Shown here: piece by piece, positions 43,742-53,821 of the stretch
Layout of the letters: each line of letters opens with the position of its first letter
Numbering within the stretch: the first letter of the stretch is position 1
Origin: Pigmentiphaga daeguensis
GTDB lineage: Bacteria; Pseudomonadota; Gammaproteobacteria; Burkholderiales; Burkholderiaceae_B
Assembly (NCBI RefSeq): GCF_039523035.1
Contig: NZ_BAAAEN010000004.1
Coordinates: forward strand, 248,001 to 312,000
Reading direction: 5' to 3'
Length of the DNA: 64,000 nt
Notes under the pieces: model-generated
What the model was told of the DNA's origin: nothing
What the model saw: the letters and a program-made list of their open reading frames with translations, nothing else
The model's database searches: none
Made by a program: the position numbers and the translations under genes

Positions 43742-44619
43742 CGGTCGCCACGGTCGCAAACGATGAAGACGATGGTGGCGTTGCTGACGGTTTCGGCCAC
43801 GCGCAGCGCCGCCACCAGCGCGCCGGCGGACGAGATGCCGCCGAAGATGCCTTCTTCCGCTGCCAGCCGGCGGGCCATCTCCTCGGCTTCGGCCTGGGTG
43901 ACGGACTCCTGGCTGTCGACCGCCGACGGGTCGTAGATCTTGGGCAGATAGGCCTCGGGCCATTTGCGGATGCCGGGAATCTGCGAACCTTCGGCCGGCT
44001 GCGCGCCCACCACCCGGACCGCCGGATTGCGGCTCTTCAAATAGCGCGAGACGCCCACGATGGTTCCCGTGGTACCCATGGCGCTGACGAAGTGGGTGAC
44101 CTGCCCGTCGGTATCGCGCCAGATTTCCGGCCCGGTGGTCTCGACGTGGGCCAGCGGGTTGTCGGGATTGGCGAACTGGTCCAGCACCTTGCCTTTGCCC
44201 TCGGCCTGCATCTGCAAGGCCAGGTCGCGGGCGTATTCCATGCCCCCTTGCGAAGCCGGCGTCAGAATCAGTTCGGCCCCATAGGCCGTCATGGCCGCGC
44301 GGCGCTCGAGCGACAGGTTGTCGGGCATGATCAGGATCATGCGGTAGCCACGTATGGCCGCCACCAGGGCCAGGGCGATGCCGGTGTTTCCGCTGGTCGC
44401 CTCGATCAGGGTGTCGCCCGGCTTGATCTCGCCCCTGGCCTCGGCCCGGGCGATCATGGACAAGGCCGGGCGGTCCTTGACGGAACCGGCCGGATTGGTG
44501 CCTTCCAGCTTCGCGAGAATGACGTTGCCGCGCGCGGCGTTGCCTTCTCCCGGGATGCGCTGGAGCCGGACCAGGGGCGTGTTGCCGATGGTCTGTTCGA
44601 TGGTGGGGTAGCTTCTCAT
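43714..44619 (-). CDS. cysM: Cysteine synthase B
   Basis: The 301-residue PLP enzyme makes cysteine from O-acetylserine and sulfide (or S-sulfocysteine from thiosulfate). The PLP lysine is in NPAGSVKDRPALSMI and EATSGNTGIALAL is the substrate loop; HFVSAMGTTGTIVGVSRYL follows. Length and motifs favour CysM over CysK. I use the ATG giving MRSYPTIEQTIGN at 44619; an upstream ATG at 44631 is possible. It fits with the sulfur genes elsewhere in the window. Confidence 0.93.
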   Translation of the reverse strand: MRSYPTIEQTIGNTPLVRLQRIPGEGNAARGNVILAKLEGTNPAGSVKDRPALSMIARAEARGEIKPGDTLIEATSGNTGIALALVAAIRGYRMILIMPDNLSLERRAAMTAYGAELILTPASQGGMEYARDLALQMQAEGKGKVLDQFANPDNPLAHVETTGPEIWRDTDGQVTHFVSAMGTTGTIVGVSRYLKSRNPAVRVVGAQPAEGSQIPGIRKWPEAYLPKIYDPSAVDSQESVTQAEAEEMARRLAAEEGIFGGISSAGALVAALRVAETVSNATIVFIVCDRGDRYLSTGVFN

Positions 44620-44648
44620 GCGCCCCATCATAATCCAGCCGGCCCGGT

Positions 44649-45050
44649 TTAGTTCCCTTTCCCCTTACTGCCCGGAGGCATATTGACCATGATGGCCGGC
44701 CCCTCGCGGCCGGCCGGGCCGATAGCCAATCCGGCCGCCCGCAACCCCTGGAGCCGCTTCGTGCCCAGCCCGCGCACGCGTCCGGCCAGGTCCTCGAACG
44801 ACGAGAACGGCCCCCCTCGGCGGCGTTCCTGGACGATGCTGGCGGCGGTCTTGGCGCCGATGCCCCGTACGGCCTCGAGCTGGGACGGCGTCGCGGTATT
44901 CACGTCCACGCTGGCGGCATGGGCTCCGCCCAGCATGGCCAGCCCGAGGCTGGCGGTGGCGGCCAGCCTTCCCGCGCGTAGCCGGGCGCCGCGCATGCGA
45001 TAGGGCCTGGGATCGGGTTCGGCGCGGGTGGGATCGAGGAAAGGATTCAT
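44649..45050 (-). CDS. ComEA family helix-hairpin-helix protein
   Basis: The 133-residue protein has a signal-like segment (GRLAATASLGLAMLGGAHAA) and then a single helix-hairpin-helix domain: VDVNTATPSQLEAVRGIGAK and GPFSSFEDLAGRVRGLGTKR. ComEA binds incoming DNA in the periplasm during natural transformation. The N-terminus before the signal is uncertain; the ATG at 45050 is used, and a later in-frame ATG at 44996 would begin right at the signal. It is downstream of hldD on the same strand. Confidence 0.87.
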   Translation of the reverse strand: MNPFLDPTRAEPDPRPYRMRGARLRAGRLAATASLGLAMLGGAHAASVDVNTATPSQLEAVRGIGAKTAASIVQERRRGGPFSSFEDLAGRVRGLGTKRLQGLRAAGLAIGPAGREGPAIMVNMPPGSKGKGN

Positions 45051-45202
45051 GGCTAGGCTCCTTGAGAGTTGCCGGCGACCGGCCGGCCGCCGCGACACCG
45101 TCCGGCGTCATCGCAAGCTTGCTCCAGGAACCGCCCTGCAAGCGGGCGCGAACGGCCCGCTGTCCAAGGGGGGAAATGCGTAGGGAGGCCTCCGGCCGCC
45201 CC

Positions 45203-46192
45203 CTACTTCGAGATGCCGCGCAACTCGCGGATGTACTCGGAAACGCCCGTCTGCACGTCCCGCATCGGCGCGGTGAAGCCTGCCGCGCGCAATTGCGTGG
45301 TGTCGGCCTGGGTGTAGCTCTGGTAGCGGCCCTTGAGATCCTCGGGGAACTCGATGTAGCGCAGCAGCCCCTGCGCCGCCAGGTCGGCCAGCGGCAGCGG
45401 CGCCTCGCCGCGCTCCTCGCGCAGCGTGTTGACCACCGCGGCCGCCACGTCGTTGAAAGGCTGGGCCCGGCCGGTGCCGCAGTTGTAGACACCGGACACC
45501 GGACGGCCCAGGAAATGCAGGTTCACTTCGACCACGTCGTGGACCGAGATGAAATCCCGCTGCTGCTGTCCATCGCCGTAGCCGTCCCAGCCGCCGAACA
45601 GACGCACGTGGCCTTCCTTCAGGAACTGGTTCATGTTGTGGAAGGCTACCGAGGCCATCCTGCCCTTGTGCTGCTCGCGCGGGCCATAGACGTTGAAATA
45701 GCGCAGCCCCACCACCGGCGCGGTCAGCGAGGCCAGGCGGCGGCGCAGCACCTGGTCGAACAGGAACTTCGAATAGCCGTAGACGTTCAGCGGTTTCTCG
45801 TTGCGCAAGTCCTCGGCATAGACCGGGCCCGCGCCGTAAACGGCGGCCGACGACGCATACAGGAAGGGAATCCGCTCGCGCTGGGCATACTCGAAGAGCT
45901 CCAGCGTGACGCGATAGTTGTTGTCCATCATGTACTGGCCGTTGCGCTCGGTGGTGTCCGAACACGCGCCCTGGTGCAGGATCGCGTCCACCTTGGGCAG
46001 CGACCCGTCCGCCACGCGCCGGCGGAAATCATTCTTGTCCAGGTAGTCCGCGATCTCGCAGTCGACCAGGTTGACGAACTTGTCGCCTTCGAGCAGATCG
46101 TCGACCGCGATGATGTCGCGCTCGCCGCGGGCGTTCAGGCCCTTGACCAGATTGCTGCCGATGAAGCCGGCGGCTCCCGTTACGATGATCAT
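45203..46192 (-). CDS. hldD: ADP-L-glycero-D-manno-heptose 6-epimerase
   Basis: The 329-residue enzyme makes the heptose precursor of LPS core. It opens MIIVTGAAGFIGSNLVKGLN, with the catalytic region YASSAAVYGAGP and YGYSKFLFDQ, and ends ADTTQLRAAGFTAPM. NADP(H) is the bound cofactor. It follows hldE in the same direction, and comEA comes next. Confidence 0.96.
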   Translation of the reverse strand: MIIVTGAAGFIGSNLVKGLNARGERDIIAVDDLLEGDKFVNLVDCEIADYLDKNDFRRRVADGSLPKVDAILHQGACSDTTERNGQYMMDNNYRVTLELFEYAQRERIPFLYASSAAVYGAGPVYAEDLRNEKPLNVYGYSKFLFDQVLRRRLASLTAPVVGLRYFNVYGPREQHKGRMASVAFHNMNQFLKEGHVRLFGGWDGYGDGQQQRDFISVHDVVEVNLHFLGRPVSGVYNCGTGRAQPFNDVAAAVVNTLREERGEAPLPLADLAAQGLLRYIEFPEDLKGRYQSYTQADTTQLRAAGFTAPMRDVQTGVSEYIRELRGISK

Positions 46193-46207
46193 GGCAATTT
46201 CCTCAAT

Positions 46208-47170
46208 CTAGATCGCCAGGCCGGCGCGCAACTCGTCCGGCGTCACGATCGACGTTCCCAGCTTGCCGACGACGATGCCGCCCGCCAGGTTGGCCCATCT
46301 CATGGCCACATGCAGATCCAGTCCCGCGGCGCGCATGACGGCCAGCGTGGCGATCACGGTATCGCCGGCACCCGAGACGTCGAACACCTCGCGCGCCAGC
46401 GCCTCGACGTGGTCGCGCCCCTCGGCCGTGAAAAGCGTCATGCCCAGCTCGGAGCGCGTCACCAGCAAGGCCTCCAGGTCCAGCGCCTGGCGCAGATGCT
46501 GGGCCCGCTCGGCCAGTTGCGCCTCGTCGCGCCAGCGGCCCACGGCCTCGCGCATTTCCGACTGGTTGGGCGTGACCAGCGAGGCGCCGCGATAGCGTCC
46601 ATAGTCGTCGCCCTTGGGATCCACCAGCACGACGCAGCCGCGCGCGCGGGCCAGGGCGATCAGGTCCTGCACCTGGTCCAGCACGCCCTTGGCGTAATCG
46701 GACAGCACCACCACGTCGTGGTCGGCGATATGCACCGCCACCCGCGCCGCCAGCTCGGCCAGCACGCCCGGCGAGGGCGGCTGCTCGAAATCCACCCGCA
46801 GCAACTGCTGCTGGCGTCCCAGCACGCGCATCTTCATCGTGGTCGGCACCGACGGATCCGCAACCAGATCCGCGCGCACCCCCTCGTCCTCGCACAACCG
46901 CGCAATGGCACGCCCGGAATCGTCATCGCCCACCACGCCGACCAGCGTCACATGCGCCCCCAGCGTCGCCGCGTTGCGCGCCACGTTCGCCGCCCCGCCC
47001 AGCCGGTCCTCGCTGCGCGACACATGCACCACCGGCACCGGCGCCTCGGGAGAAATGCGATGCACCTCGCCGAACCAATAACGGTCCAGCATCACGTCCC
47101 CCACCACCAACACCCGCGCCGCCGCGCGCTGCTCATCCGAGGGAAACACCCCCAACGCCGACGCGCTCAT
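46208..47170 (-). CDS. hldE: Heptose 7-phosphate kinase, kinase-only HldE
   Basis: The 320-residue protein has the ribokinase-type pattern VLVVGDVMLDRYWFGEVHRI, LGGAANVARNAATLGAHVTL and DVSGAGDTVIATLAVMRAAG. It phosphorylates the heptose 7-phosphate C1 position. It lacks the ADP-transferase domain of the full bifunctional HldE, so a separate rfaE2 gene must exist elsewhere. An in-frame extension to 47218 is rejected because MSASALGVF fits better. It lies between lapB and hldD. Confidence 0.93.
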   Translation of the reverse strand: MSASALGVFPSDEQRAAARVLVVGDVMLDRYWFGEVHRISPEAPVPVVHVSRSEDRLGGAANVARNAATLGAHVTLVGVVGDDDSGRAIARLCEDEGVRADLVADPSVPTTMKMRVLGRQQQLLRVDFEQPPSPGVLAELAARVAVHIADHDVVVLSDYAKGVLDQVQDLIALARARGCVVLVDPKGDDYGRYRGASLVTPNQSEMREAVGRWRDEAQLAERAQHLRQALDLEALLVTRSELGMTLFTAEGRDHVEALAREVFDVSGAGDTVIATLAVMRAAGLDLHVAMRWANLAGGIVVGKLGTSIVTPDELRAGLAI

Positions 47171-47241
47171 GCGTTGCTCCCCAATGAAAAACCGGCAGCC
47201 AGCCAGCCAATGCCACACACCAAGAAAACGTCACACAGATC

Positions 47242-47398
47242 CAGGGCGCCGCGGCTCCGGCTCCGCCGGTCCACCCGCATCGCCCCCGGGATCAGGCGCC
47301 GGGCCGCCCCAAGGCGGGTCCCGGCCCCCTTGTGGGGCTGCCGCGTAGCGGCTGGGGGCTCACCATACTGGGCGCGCGTCAGCGCGTAGGGGGGGGCA
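47242..47398 (-). repeat. Composite intergenic repeat, copy 6 (longer form)
   Basis: On the minus strand it starts with the GCGCGTCAGCGCG block near the lapB stop and continues through a second module with GGGCTGCCGCGTAGCGGCTG and GCCCCAAGGCGGG, then the GTGGACCGGC-type hairpin. Compared with copies 1-5 it carries an extra GC-rich module shared with copy 8. It directly follows lapB, in lapB orientation. Confidence 0.75.
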
Positions 47399-47404
47399 TC
47401 ATCC

Positions 47405-48682
47405 TCATACTGCATCAAGTTCTTCCAATCGTTTGGGCGCATAAGTTTCCCAGGCGTTGCAGCCCGGACATTGCCAATGGAACCGCTTGGCCTTGAAACC
47501 GCACGCCTGGCAGGCGTAGCGATCCAGGCGCTGGGTATGCTTGTGTATCAGGCTGCGCATCAGCACGGCATCGTCCGCGGGCGTCCACGGCGAGGCGGCA
47601 TCGGCCTGCGGATTGTTCAGCGTCACCACGTTCGCGGCCGCCTGCTGCCCCGGCTCGACCTGCGCCGCCTTCTCGCCCGCCACCTGTGCCTCGAGCAGCC
47701 GGTCCAGCCCCAGCAGCGACGGATTGCGCTGCAAGGCGCCGCGGGCGAAGTTCCAGGCCTGCGCCAGGCCGCGCTGCCGGCGCAGCGCCTGGAAGATCGC
47801 ATCGAACAGATCCAGCGACGGGTGGCGCGCATAGTGCGCCTCGAGCTTCTCCAGCCCCTCGCTGGCCGTACCGCGCGCCTCGTGGTTGGCAAGGAACTGC
47901 TCGGCCACCAGGCCCGCGTACTCGGGATGCGCGGACAGCACGGACTCCAGGTGCAGGCGCTGCGCCCGCAGGTCGCCTTCGCGCCGGGCCAGATCGGCCC
48001 GCATCATGGCGATGCGCACATGCGGAGCCGTGCCGCTGCCCCGCTGGGCCTGGACCGAGGCATGCGTGGCCGCGTCCAGCGCAGCATGGGCGGCGTCCAT
48101 GTTGCCGGCGGCCAGCGCCGCCGCGGCTTCCTCGCAATGGAAATGAACGGCCTGGGACACGGGTTCGTCGATCAGTCCCTGCAAGGCCTGCACGGCCTGG
48201 ATGGCATGCGGCCAATCCCGTTCGGTCTCGTGGATCCGGATCAGCGCACGCAGGGCGTCGGGGGCGAATCGCGTTCCCTTCAACTGGTCGAATGCCGCTT
48301 CGGCCCGGTCCAGCATGCCGGCGCGCAGATAGTCCTGCGCCAGTTCGTGCAAGGCCTGCTCACGCTGGTTGTCCGGCAGGTCGGCTCGCTGCAGCAGATT
48401 CTGGTGCACGCGTATGGCACGCTCGATCTCACCGCGGCGCCGGAACAGACTGCCCAGGGCGAAGTGCAGCTCGATCGTCTCGGGGTCGAGCTTGGCCACC
48501 TCGATAAAAGCGTCGATGGCACGGTCGTGCTGCTCGTTCAACAGGAAGTTGAGCCCGCGGAAATAGGAATCGGGCACGCTGCGATGCTCGGACAACATCT
48601 GCCGGATGTCCACGCGCGCGGCCACCCAGCCCAACCCGAACAACAAGGGAATGGCGATCAGCCACCAGGGTTCGAAATCCAC
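47405..48682 (-). CDS. lapB: LPS assembly protein LapB
   Basis: The 425-residue protein has an N-terminal anchor (MDFEPWWLIAIPLLFGLGWV), tetratricopeptide repeats across about residues 40-340 and a C-terminal rubredoxin-like metal knuckle with YACQACGFKAKRFHWQCPGC. LapB links LPS synthesis to LpxC degradation by FtsH. It is encoded just after lapA. Confidence 0.95.
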   Translation of the reverse strand: MDFEPWWLIAIPLLFGLGWVAARVDIRQMLSEHRSVPDSYFRGLNFLLNEQHDRAIDAFIEVAKLDPETIELHFALGSLFRRRGEIERAIRVHQNLLQRADLPDNQREQALHELAQDYLRAGMLDRAEAAFDQLKGTRFAPDALRALIRIHETERDWPHAIQAVQALQGLIDEPVSQAVHFHCEEAAAALAAGNMDAAHAALDAATHASVQAQRGSGTAPHVRIAMMRADLARREGDLRAQRLHLESVLSAHPEYAGLVAEQFLANHEARGTASEGLEKLEAHYARHPSLDLFDAIFQALRRQRGLAQAWNFARGALQRNPSLLGLDRLLEAQVAGEKAAQVEPGQQAAANVVTLNNPQADAASPWTPADDAVLMRSLIHKHTQRLDRYACQACGFKAKRFHWQCPGCNAWETYAPKRLEELDAV

Positions 48683-48691
48683 ATCGGTCCC

Positions 48692-49015
48692 TTACAAGGG
48701 GGTCACGGGCAGGATGGCGTCGGGGGACGGCGGCGCATCCGCGGCCGAGCCACCCTTGGCCACGGCCCGGGCCTGATCCAGCTCGCGCCGCAGCGAGGCG
48801 ATCTCGCGCCGGCGGCGCATCACGCCCGGCACCGTCAGCAACAGGCCGAATACCGCGCCGACCACGAAGCTGGCCAGCATGACCACGATCAGCGGCACTT
48901 CGCTGATCAGGTGATCGGCGAAGAAATAGACGTTCACCCGGTCGGTATTCTTGAGCGCGAACAGCAGGACCACCACGAATATGACCAGTCTCAGCGCCCA
49001 GACGAGATATCGCAT
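48692..49015 (-). CDS. lapA: LapA family membrane protein (DUF1049)
   Basis: The 107-residue protein has two hydrophobic segments (LRLVIFVVVLLFALKNTDRV and PLIVVMLASFVVGAVFGLLL) and a charged coiled tail. It matches the LapA/DUF1049 pattern and lies nine bases before lapB. Family members act in LPS assembly with LapB. Confidence 0.93.
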   Translation of the reverse strand: MRYLVWALRLVIFVVVLLFALKNTDRVNVYFFADHLISEVPLIVVMLASFVVGAVFGLLLTVPGVMRRRREIASLRRELDQARAVAKGGSAADAPPSPDAILPVTPL

Positions 49016-49049
49016 GGTTTGCTCCAGGTGAGGAAAAAAAGGATTGTAT

Positions 49050-49105
49050 CCCCCCCTACGCGCTTCGCGCGCCCGGTATGGCGAGCCCCGAAGGGGGCCG
49101 GGACG
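49050..49105 (+). repeat. Partial intergenic repeat, copy 7
   Basis: CCCCCCTACGCGCTTCGCGCG is followed by a CCCGGTATGGCGAGCCCCGA region similar to the second module of copies 6 and 8. The closing hairpin is missing. It is in plus orientation between lapA and ihfB, unlike the other copies, which follow the upstream gene. Confidence 0.6.
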
Positions 49106-49117
49106 GGGCGGTAATAG

Positions 49118-49151
49118 AAAACCCCGCCAGCTGGAGAGCTGGCGGGGTTTT
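49118..49151 (-). terminator. Terminator downstream of ihfB
   Basis: AAAACCCCGCCAGCT and AGCTGGCGGGGTTTT pair across GGAG. It lies 32 bases after the ihfB stop and would end transcription on the minus strand; the T run also suits the plus strand. Confidence 0.85.
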
Positions 49152-49183
49152 GTTCGGGCTTGCCTGCGGCCTGCGAGGCCCGG

Positions 49184-49495
49184 TCAGTTCCCGGAAGGCT
49201 CTTGCACGGGGGCGTCGACCCGCTCGCGCAACTCCTTGCCGGCCTTGAAGTGCGGCACCCGCTTTTCGGGGACCAGCACCTTTTCACCGGACTTGGGATT
49301 GCGCCCGATACGCGGCGGACGCCTGGACAACGAAAAACTGCCGAAACCACGGATCTCGATGCGCTGCCCCTCCGACAGGGACTGGGCCATCGCATCGAGG
49401 ATGGTCTTGACGGCGTAGTCGGCGTCCTTGGCGACCAGTTGCGGATACCGGGCGGCCAATCGGGCGATCAACTCGGACTTCGTCATTGAGTTCAT
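49184..49495 (-). CDS. ihfB: Integration host factor beta subunit
   Basis: The 103-residue protein bends DNA and pairs with IhfA. It has MTKSELIARLAARYPQLVAK near the start, RIEIRGFGSFSLSRRPPRIG and RNPKSGEKVLVPEKRVPHFK. The ATG at 49495 is chosen because an AAGAGG ribosome site lies just upstream; the ATG at 49486 gives the classical MTKSE start and is the alternative. It sits between rpsA and lapA. Confidence 0.95.
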   Translation of the reverse strand: MNSMTKSELIARLAARYPQLVAKDADYAVKTILDAMAQSLSEGQRIEIRGFGSFSLSRRPPRIGRNPKSGEKVLVPEKRVPHFKAGKELRERVDAPVQEPSGN

Positions 49496-49547
49496 GAAAC
49501 CTCTTGGAACGCCGTACCGGGCAACCTGGCAACCCTCCCCATGGGCA

Positions 49548-49664
49548 CGGCGGATCCGGCTCCGCCCCGCCCCAAGGCGGGCCCCGGCCCCCCTCGGGGG
49601 GCTGCCGCGTAGCGGCTGGGGGCTCACCATACCGGGCGCGCGTCAGCGCCCAGGGGGTGGGCCT
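49548..49664 (-). repeat. Composite intergenic repeat, copy 8 (longer form)
   Basis: It directly follows the rpsA stop and runs towards ihfB, in the minus orientation. It contains GGCGCTGACGCGCGCCCGG, a second module with AGCCGCTACGCGGCAGCC and CCCGCCTTGGGGCGGG, and a final GGCGGAGCCGGATCCGCCG hairpin. The second module is nearly the same as in copy 6. Confidence 0.75.
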
Positions 49665-49665
49665 A

Positions 49666-51372
<1,707 letters not shown>

Positions 51373-51509
51373 TGTTGATGTATTACCGGGTTACGCACTT
51401 CATGGGGGCGGCCGAGACATTCGACCTGACACCGCACCAATCGGTGGAGTTGCAATACCTCATTGCTGAGGGCCTGTACTACGTGCTGACTATGATTGCC
51501 GCTGCGCCA

Positions 51510-52190
51510 TCAGCTACGCGATGCGCCCGAGCGCTCGCCCCACCAGCTCATCACCTGCTCGACCGTCTGGTCGATGGTGAGGTGGGAGGAATCGAGCACC
51601 AGGGCATCGTGGGCGGCGGCCAAAGGCGCGTTCGCCCGTTGCGTATCGCGCGCATCGCGCGCTTCCAGATCGCGCAAAAGGGTTAAGAGGTTAGCCGAAA
51701 AACCCTTTTCGATCAACTGTTTATAGCGTCGCTGGGCCCTCGCCTCGGCGCTGGCCACCAGGAATATCTTGAGGTCGGCATCCGGAAAAACAACCGTCCC
51801 CATGTCCCGGCCGTCGGCCACCAGCCCGGGCGGGCACCGGAAAGCGCGCTGGCGGTCGAGCAACGCCGCCCGCACCGGCGCCAGGACCGCCACCTGCGAG
51901 GCCATGTTGCCGACTTCCTCGCGCCGGATGTCGGCGCTGACGTCGCGCCCGCCCATGAAGACCCCGTCGGCGACGAAGCGCACGTCCAGGGCGGCCGCGG
52001 CGGCGGCCGCGCCTTGCTCGTCACCGGCCGCGATACCCTGCTCCAGGCAGGCCAGCGCGGTCAGGCGGTACAGCGCCCCGCTGTCCAGCAGATGCCAGCC
52101 CAACCGGGCCGCCACGCGCGCCGCGATGGTGCCCTTGCCCGAGGCGGTCGGCCCGTCGATGGCGATCATGGGAACGGTGGAACCATTCAT
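51510..52190 (-). CDS. cmk: Cytidylate kinase
   Basis: The 226-residue kinase phosphorylates CMP and dCMP. The P-loop is IAIDGPTASGKGTIAARVA, and it has LDSGALYRLTALACLEQGI, FRCPPGLVADGRDMGTVVFP and SAEARAQRRYKQL. It is usually right next to aroA; here a plus-strand DUF2061 gene lies between. The start ATG has AGG at a suitable distance. Confidence 0.96.
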   Translation of the reverse strand: MNGSTVPMIAIDGPTASGKGTIAARVAARLGWHLLDSGALYRLTALACLEQGIAAGDEQGAAAAAAALDVRFVADGVFMGGRDVSADIRREEVGNMASQVAVLAPVRAALLDRQRAFRCPPGLVADGRDMGTVVFPDADLKIFLVASAEARAQRRYKQLIEKGFSANLLTLLRDLEARDARDTQRANAPLAAAHDALVLDSSHLTIDQTVEQVMSWWGERSGASRS

Positions 52191-52256
52191 TTAAGAAACC
52201 TATCATTTTTATCGTATCGATCAATTGGCGTCGCCTCGCGAGTCGGCGCACAATTC

Positions 52257-52275
52257 GATAACGATTCTCATTACC
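52257..52275 (+). promoter_or_regulatory. Probable Fur box
   Basis: The 19-base site begins GATAACGATTCTCATTACC and matches the classic Fur consensus GATAATGATAATCATTATC at 15 of 19 positions. It is 17 bases upstream of the DUF2061 start codon. This points to iron repression of that gene. The cmk start is also within about 70 bases on the other side. Confidence 0.6.
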
Positions 52276-52292
52276 AATCAAGGAAGACGACG

Positions 52293-52508
52293 ATGGCCAA
52301 GACCCTTGCCTTCGGCGGCCTGCATATCGTGACCTCGTTCAGCGTCACCTACATTATTACCGGCAGCGTGGCGCTGAGCGGCGCGGTCACCTTCATCGAG
52401 CCGGCCGTCAACACCGTCGTGCACTATTTCTTCGACAAGTTCTGGGAACGGGACCGGCGCGCCGGTAACCCGGCCGCCGCGGCTCAGGCCCCCACCAGCC
52501 CCGCATAG
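52293..52508 (+). CDS. DUF2061 small membrane protein
   Basis: The 71-residue product starts MAKTLAFGGLHIVTSFSVTY and continues ITGSVALSGAVTFIEPAVNT, then VVHYFFDKFWER, the DUF2061 pattern. Two membrane segments are likely. Its function is unknown. It is inserted on the plus strand between cmk and aroA, a place where most relatives have no gene, and its 3' end overlaps the aroA 3' end by 25 bases. A ribosome site AAGGAAG and a Fur-box-like site precede it. Confidence 0.85.
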   Translation: MAKTLAFGGLHIVTSFSVTYIITGSVALSGAVTFIEPAVNTVVHYFFDKFWERDRRAGNPAAAAQAPTSPA

Positions 52509-53821
52509 ACATCGAAATACGTGGGAAAGGTCTTGCTCACGCAGCCGGGATCGAGAATGCGCACCCCCACGGGACCGAACGCCGCCAGCGAGAAGCACAT
52601 GGCCATGCGGTGATCGTCCCAGGTGCCGATCTCGGCAGGCGTCCAGGTGGCGGGAGGGGTCACGGTCAGGCTGTCCGGGGTGGCGGTCACCGTCGCCCCC
52701 AGCTTGGCCAGCTCGGTCTGCATCGCGTGGATGCGATCGGTTTCCTTGACCCGCCAGCTCGCGATGTTGCGCAGGCGGCACGGGCCGTCCGCGTACAAGG
52801 CCAGGACCGCGGCGGTCATCGCGGCATCCGGGATCAGGTTGAAATCGGCGTCGAAGGCCTTCAGACGAGCGCCTTCGGCCACCTTGACGCCGCGGGTCTC
52901 TATCCAGTCCGGCCCCATCTCGACCTCGGCGCCCATCGCCGCCAGGGTGTCGGCGAACGCCACGTCGCCCTGGATGCTGTCGCGGCCGACGCCGGCCACG
53001 CGCACCGGACCGCCGCCTATCGCGCCCAGCGCCAGGAAATAGGAGGCCGACGAGGCGTCCCCCTCGACCAGCATCTGGCCCGGCGACCGGTAGGCAGCCT
53101 GGGCGGGAACGGTGAAGCGCAGCCAGCCCTCGCGCTCGACCGTCACGCCGAAGCGGCGCATCAGGTTCAGCGTCATCTCGACGTAGGGCTTGGAAATCAG
53201 CTCGCCCTCGACCTCGATCACGAAGTCCCGGCCAGCGGCCTGGGTAGCCAGCGGAGCCGCCAGCAGCAGCGCGGTCAGGAACTGGCTGGAAACCGAGCCG
53301 TTGACCTTGACCGGCCGGGACAGGTCCGGTTCGCCCCAGCCCAGCGACAGCGGCGGATAGCCCTCGCGCCCCTGGTAGGCCACGCGCGCGCCCAGCATGC
53401 GCAGCGCGTCCACCAGGTCGCCGATCGGGCGCTCGTGCATGCGTGGCACGCCGTGCAACAGGTAATGCCCGCCCATCATCGCCAGCGCGGCGGTCAGCGG
53501 CCGGATGGCCGTGCCCGCGTTGCCCATGAACAGGTCGGCTTGGCCCACCGGGAAGCGCCGCGCCCCCTCGACCAGCACTTCGTCCGGACGCTGGCCCGAA
53601 GAAATCATTATGCCCAGCTTGCGCAATGCCGCCAGCATGACCTGGGTGTCGTCCGAATCCAGCAAGCCGGTCAGGCGGGTCGTCCCCTCGGCCAGCGCGG
53701 ACAACAGCAGCACGCGATTGGAGATGCTCTTGGAACCGGGCAGGTCGACGGTACCCCGCGCGTGGCGCGCCGGCGCCAGGTCGAGATACGGCGGATGGCG
53801 GGAATCGGTCATGGCGGTCAT
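52484..53821 (-). CDS. aroA: 3-phosphoshikimate 1-carboxyvinyltransferase (EPSP synthase)
   Basis: The 445-residue enzyme joins shikimate 3-phosphate with phosphoenolpyruvate. Class I marks are LPGSKSISNRVLLLSALAEG, LFMGNAGTAIRPLTAAL, RMHERPIGDLVDALRMLGA and IETDRIH-like VKETDRIHAMQTEL. The start overlaps the tyrA stop. The two alternative Met (1 and 4) leave the start slightly uncertain. Confidence 0.97.
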   Translation of the reverse strand: MTAMTDSRHPPYLDLAPARHARGTVDLPGSKSISNRVLLLSALAEGTTRLTGLLDSDDTQVMLAALRKLGIMISSGQRPDEVLVEGARRFPVGQADLFMGNAGTAIRPLTAALAMMGGHYLLHGVPRMHERPIGDLVDALRMLGARVAYQGREGYPPLSLGWGEPDLSRPVKVNGSVSSQFLTALLLAAPLATQAAGRDFVIEVEGELISKPYVEMTLNLMRRFGVTVEREGWLRFTVPAQAAYRSPGQMLVEGDASSASYFLALGAIGGGPVRVAGVGRDSIQGDVAFADTLAAMGAEVEMGPDWIETRGVKVAEGARLKAFDADFNLIPDAAMTAAVLALYADGPCRLRNIASWRVKETDRIHAMQTELAKLGATVTATPDSLTVTPPATWTPAEIGTWDDHRMAMCFSLAAFGPVGVRILDPGCVSKTFPTYFDVYAGLVGA

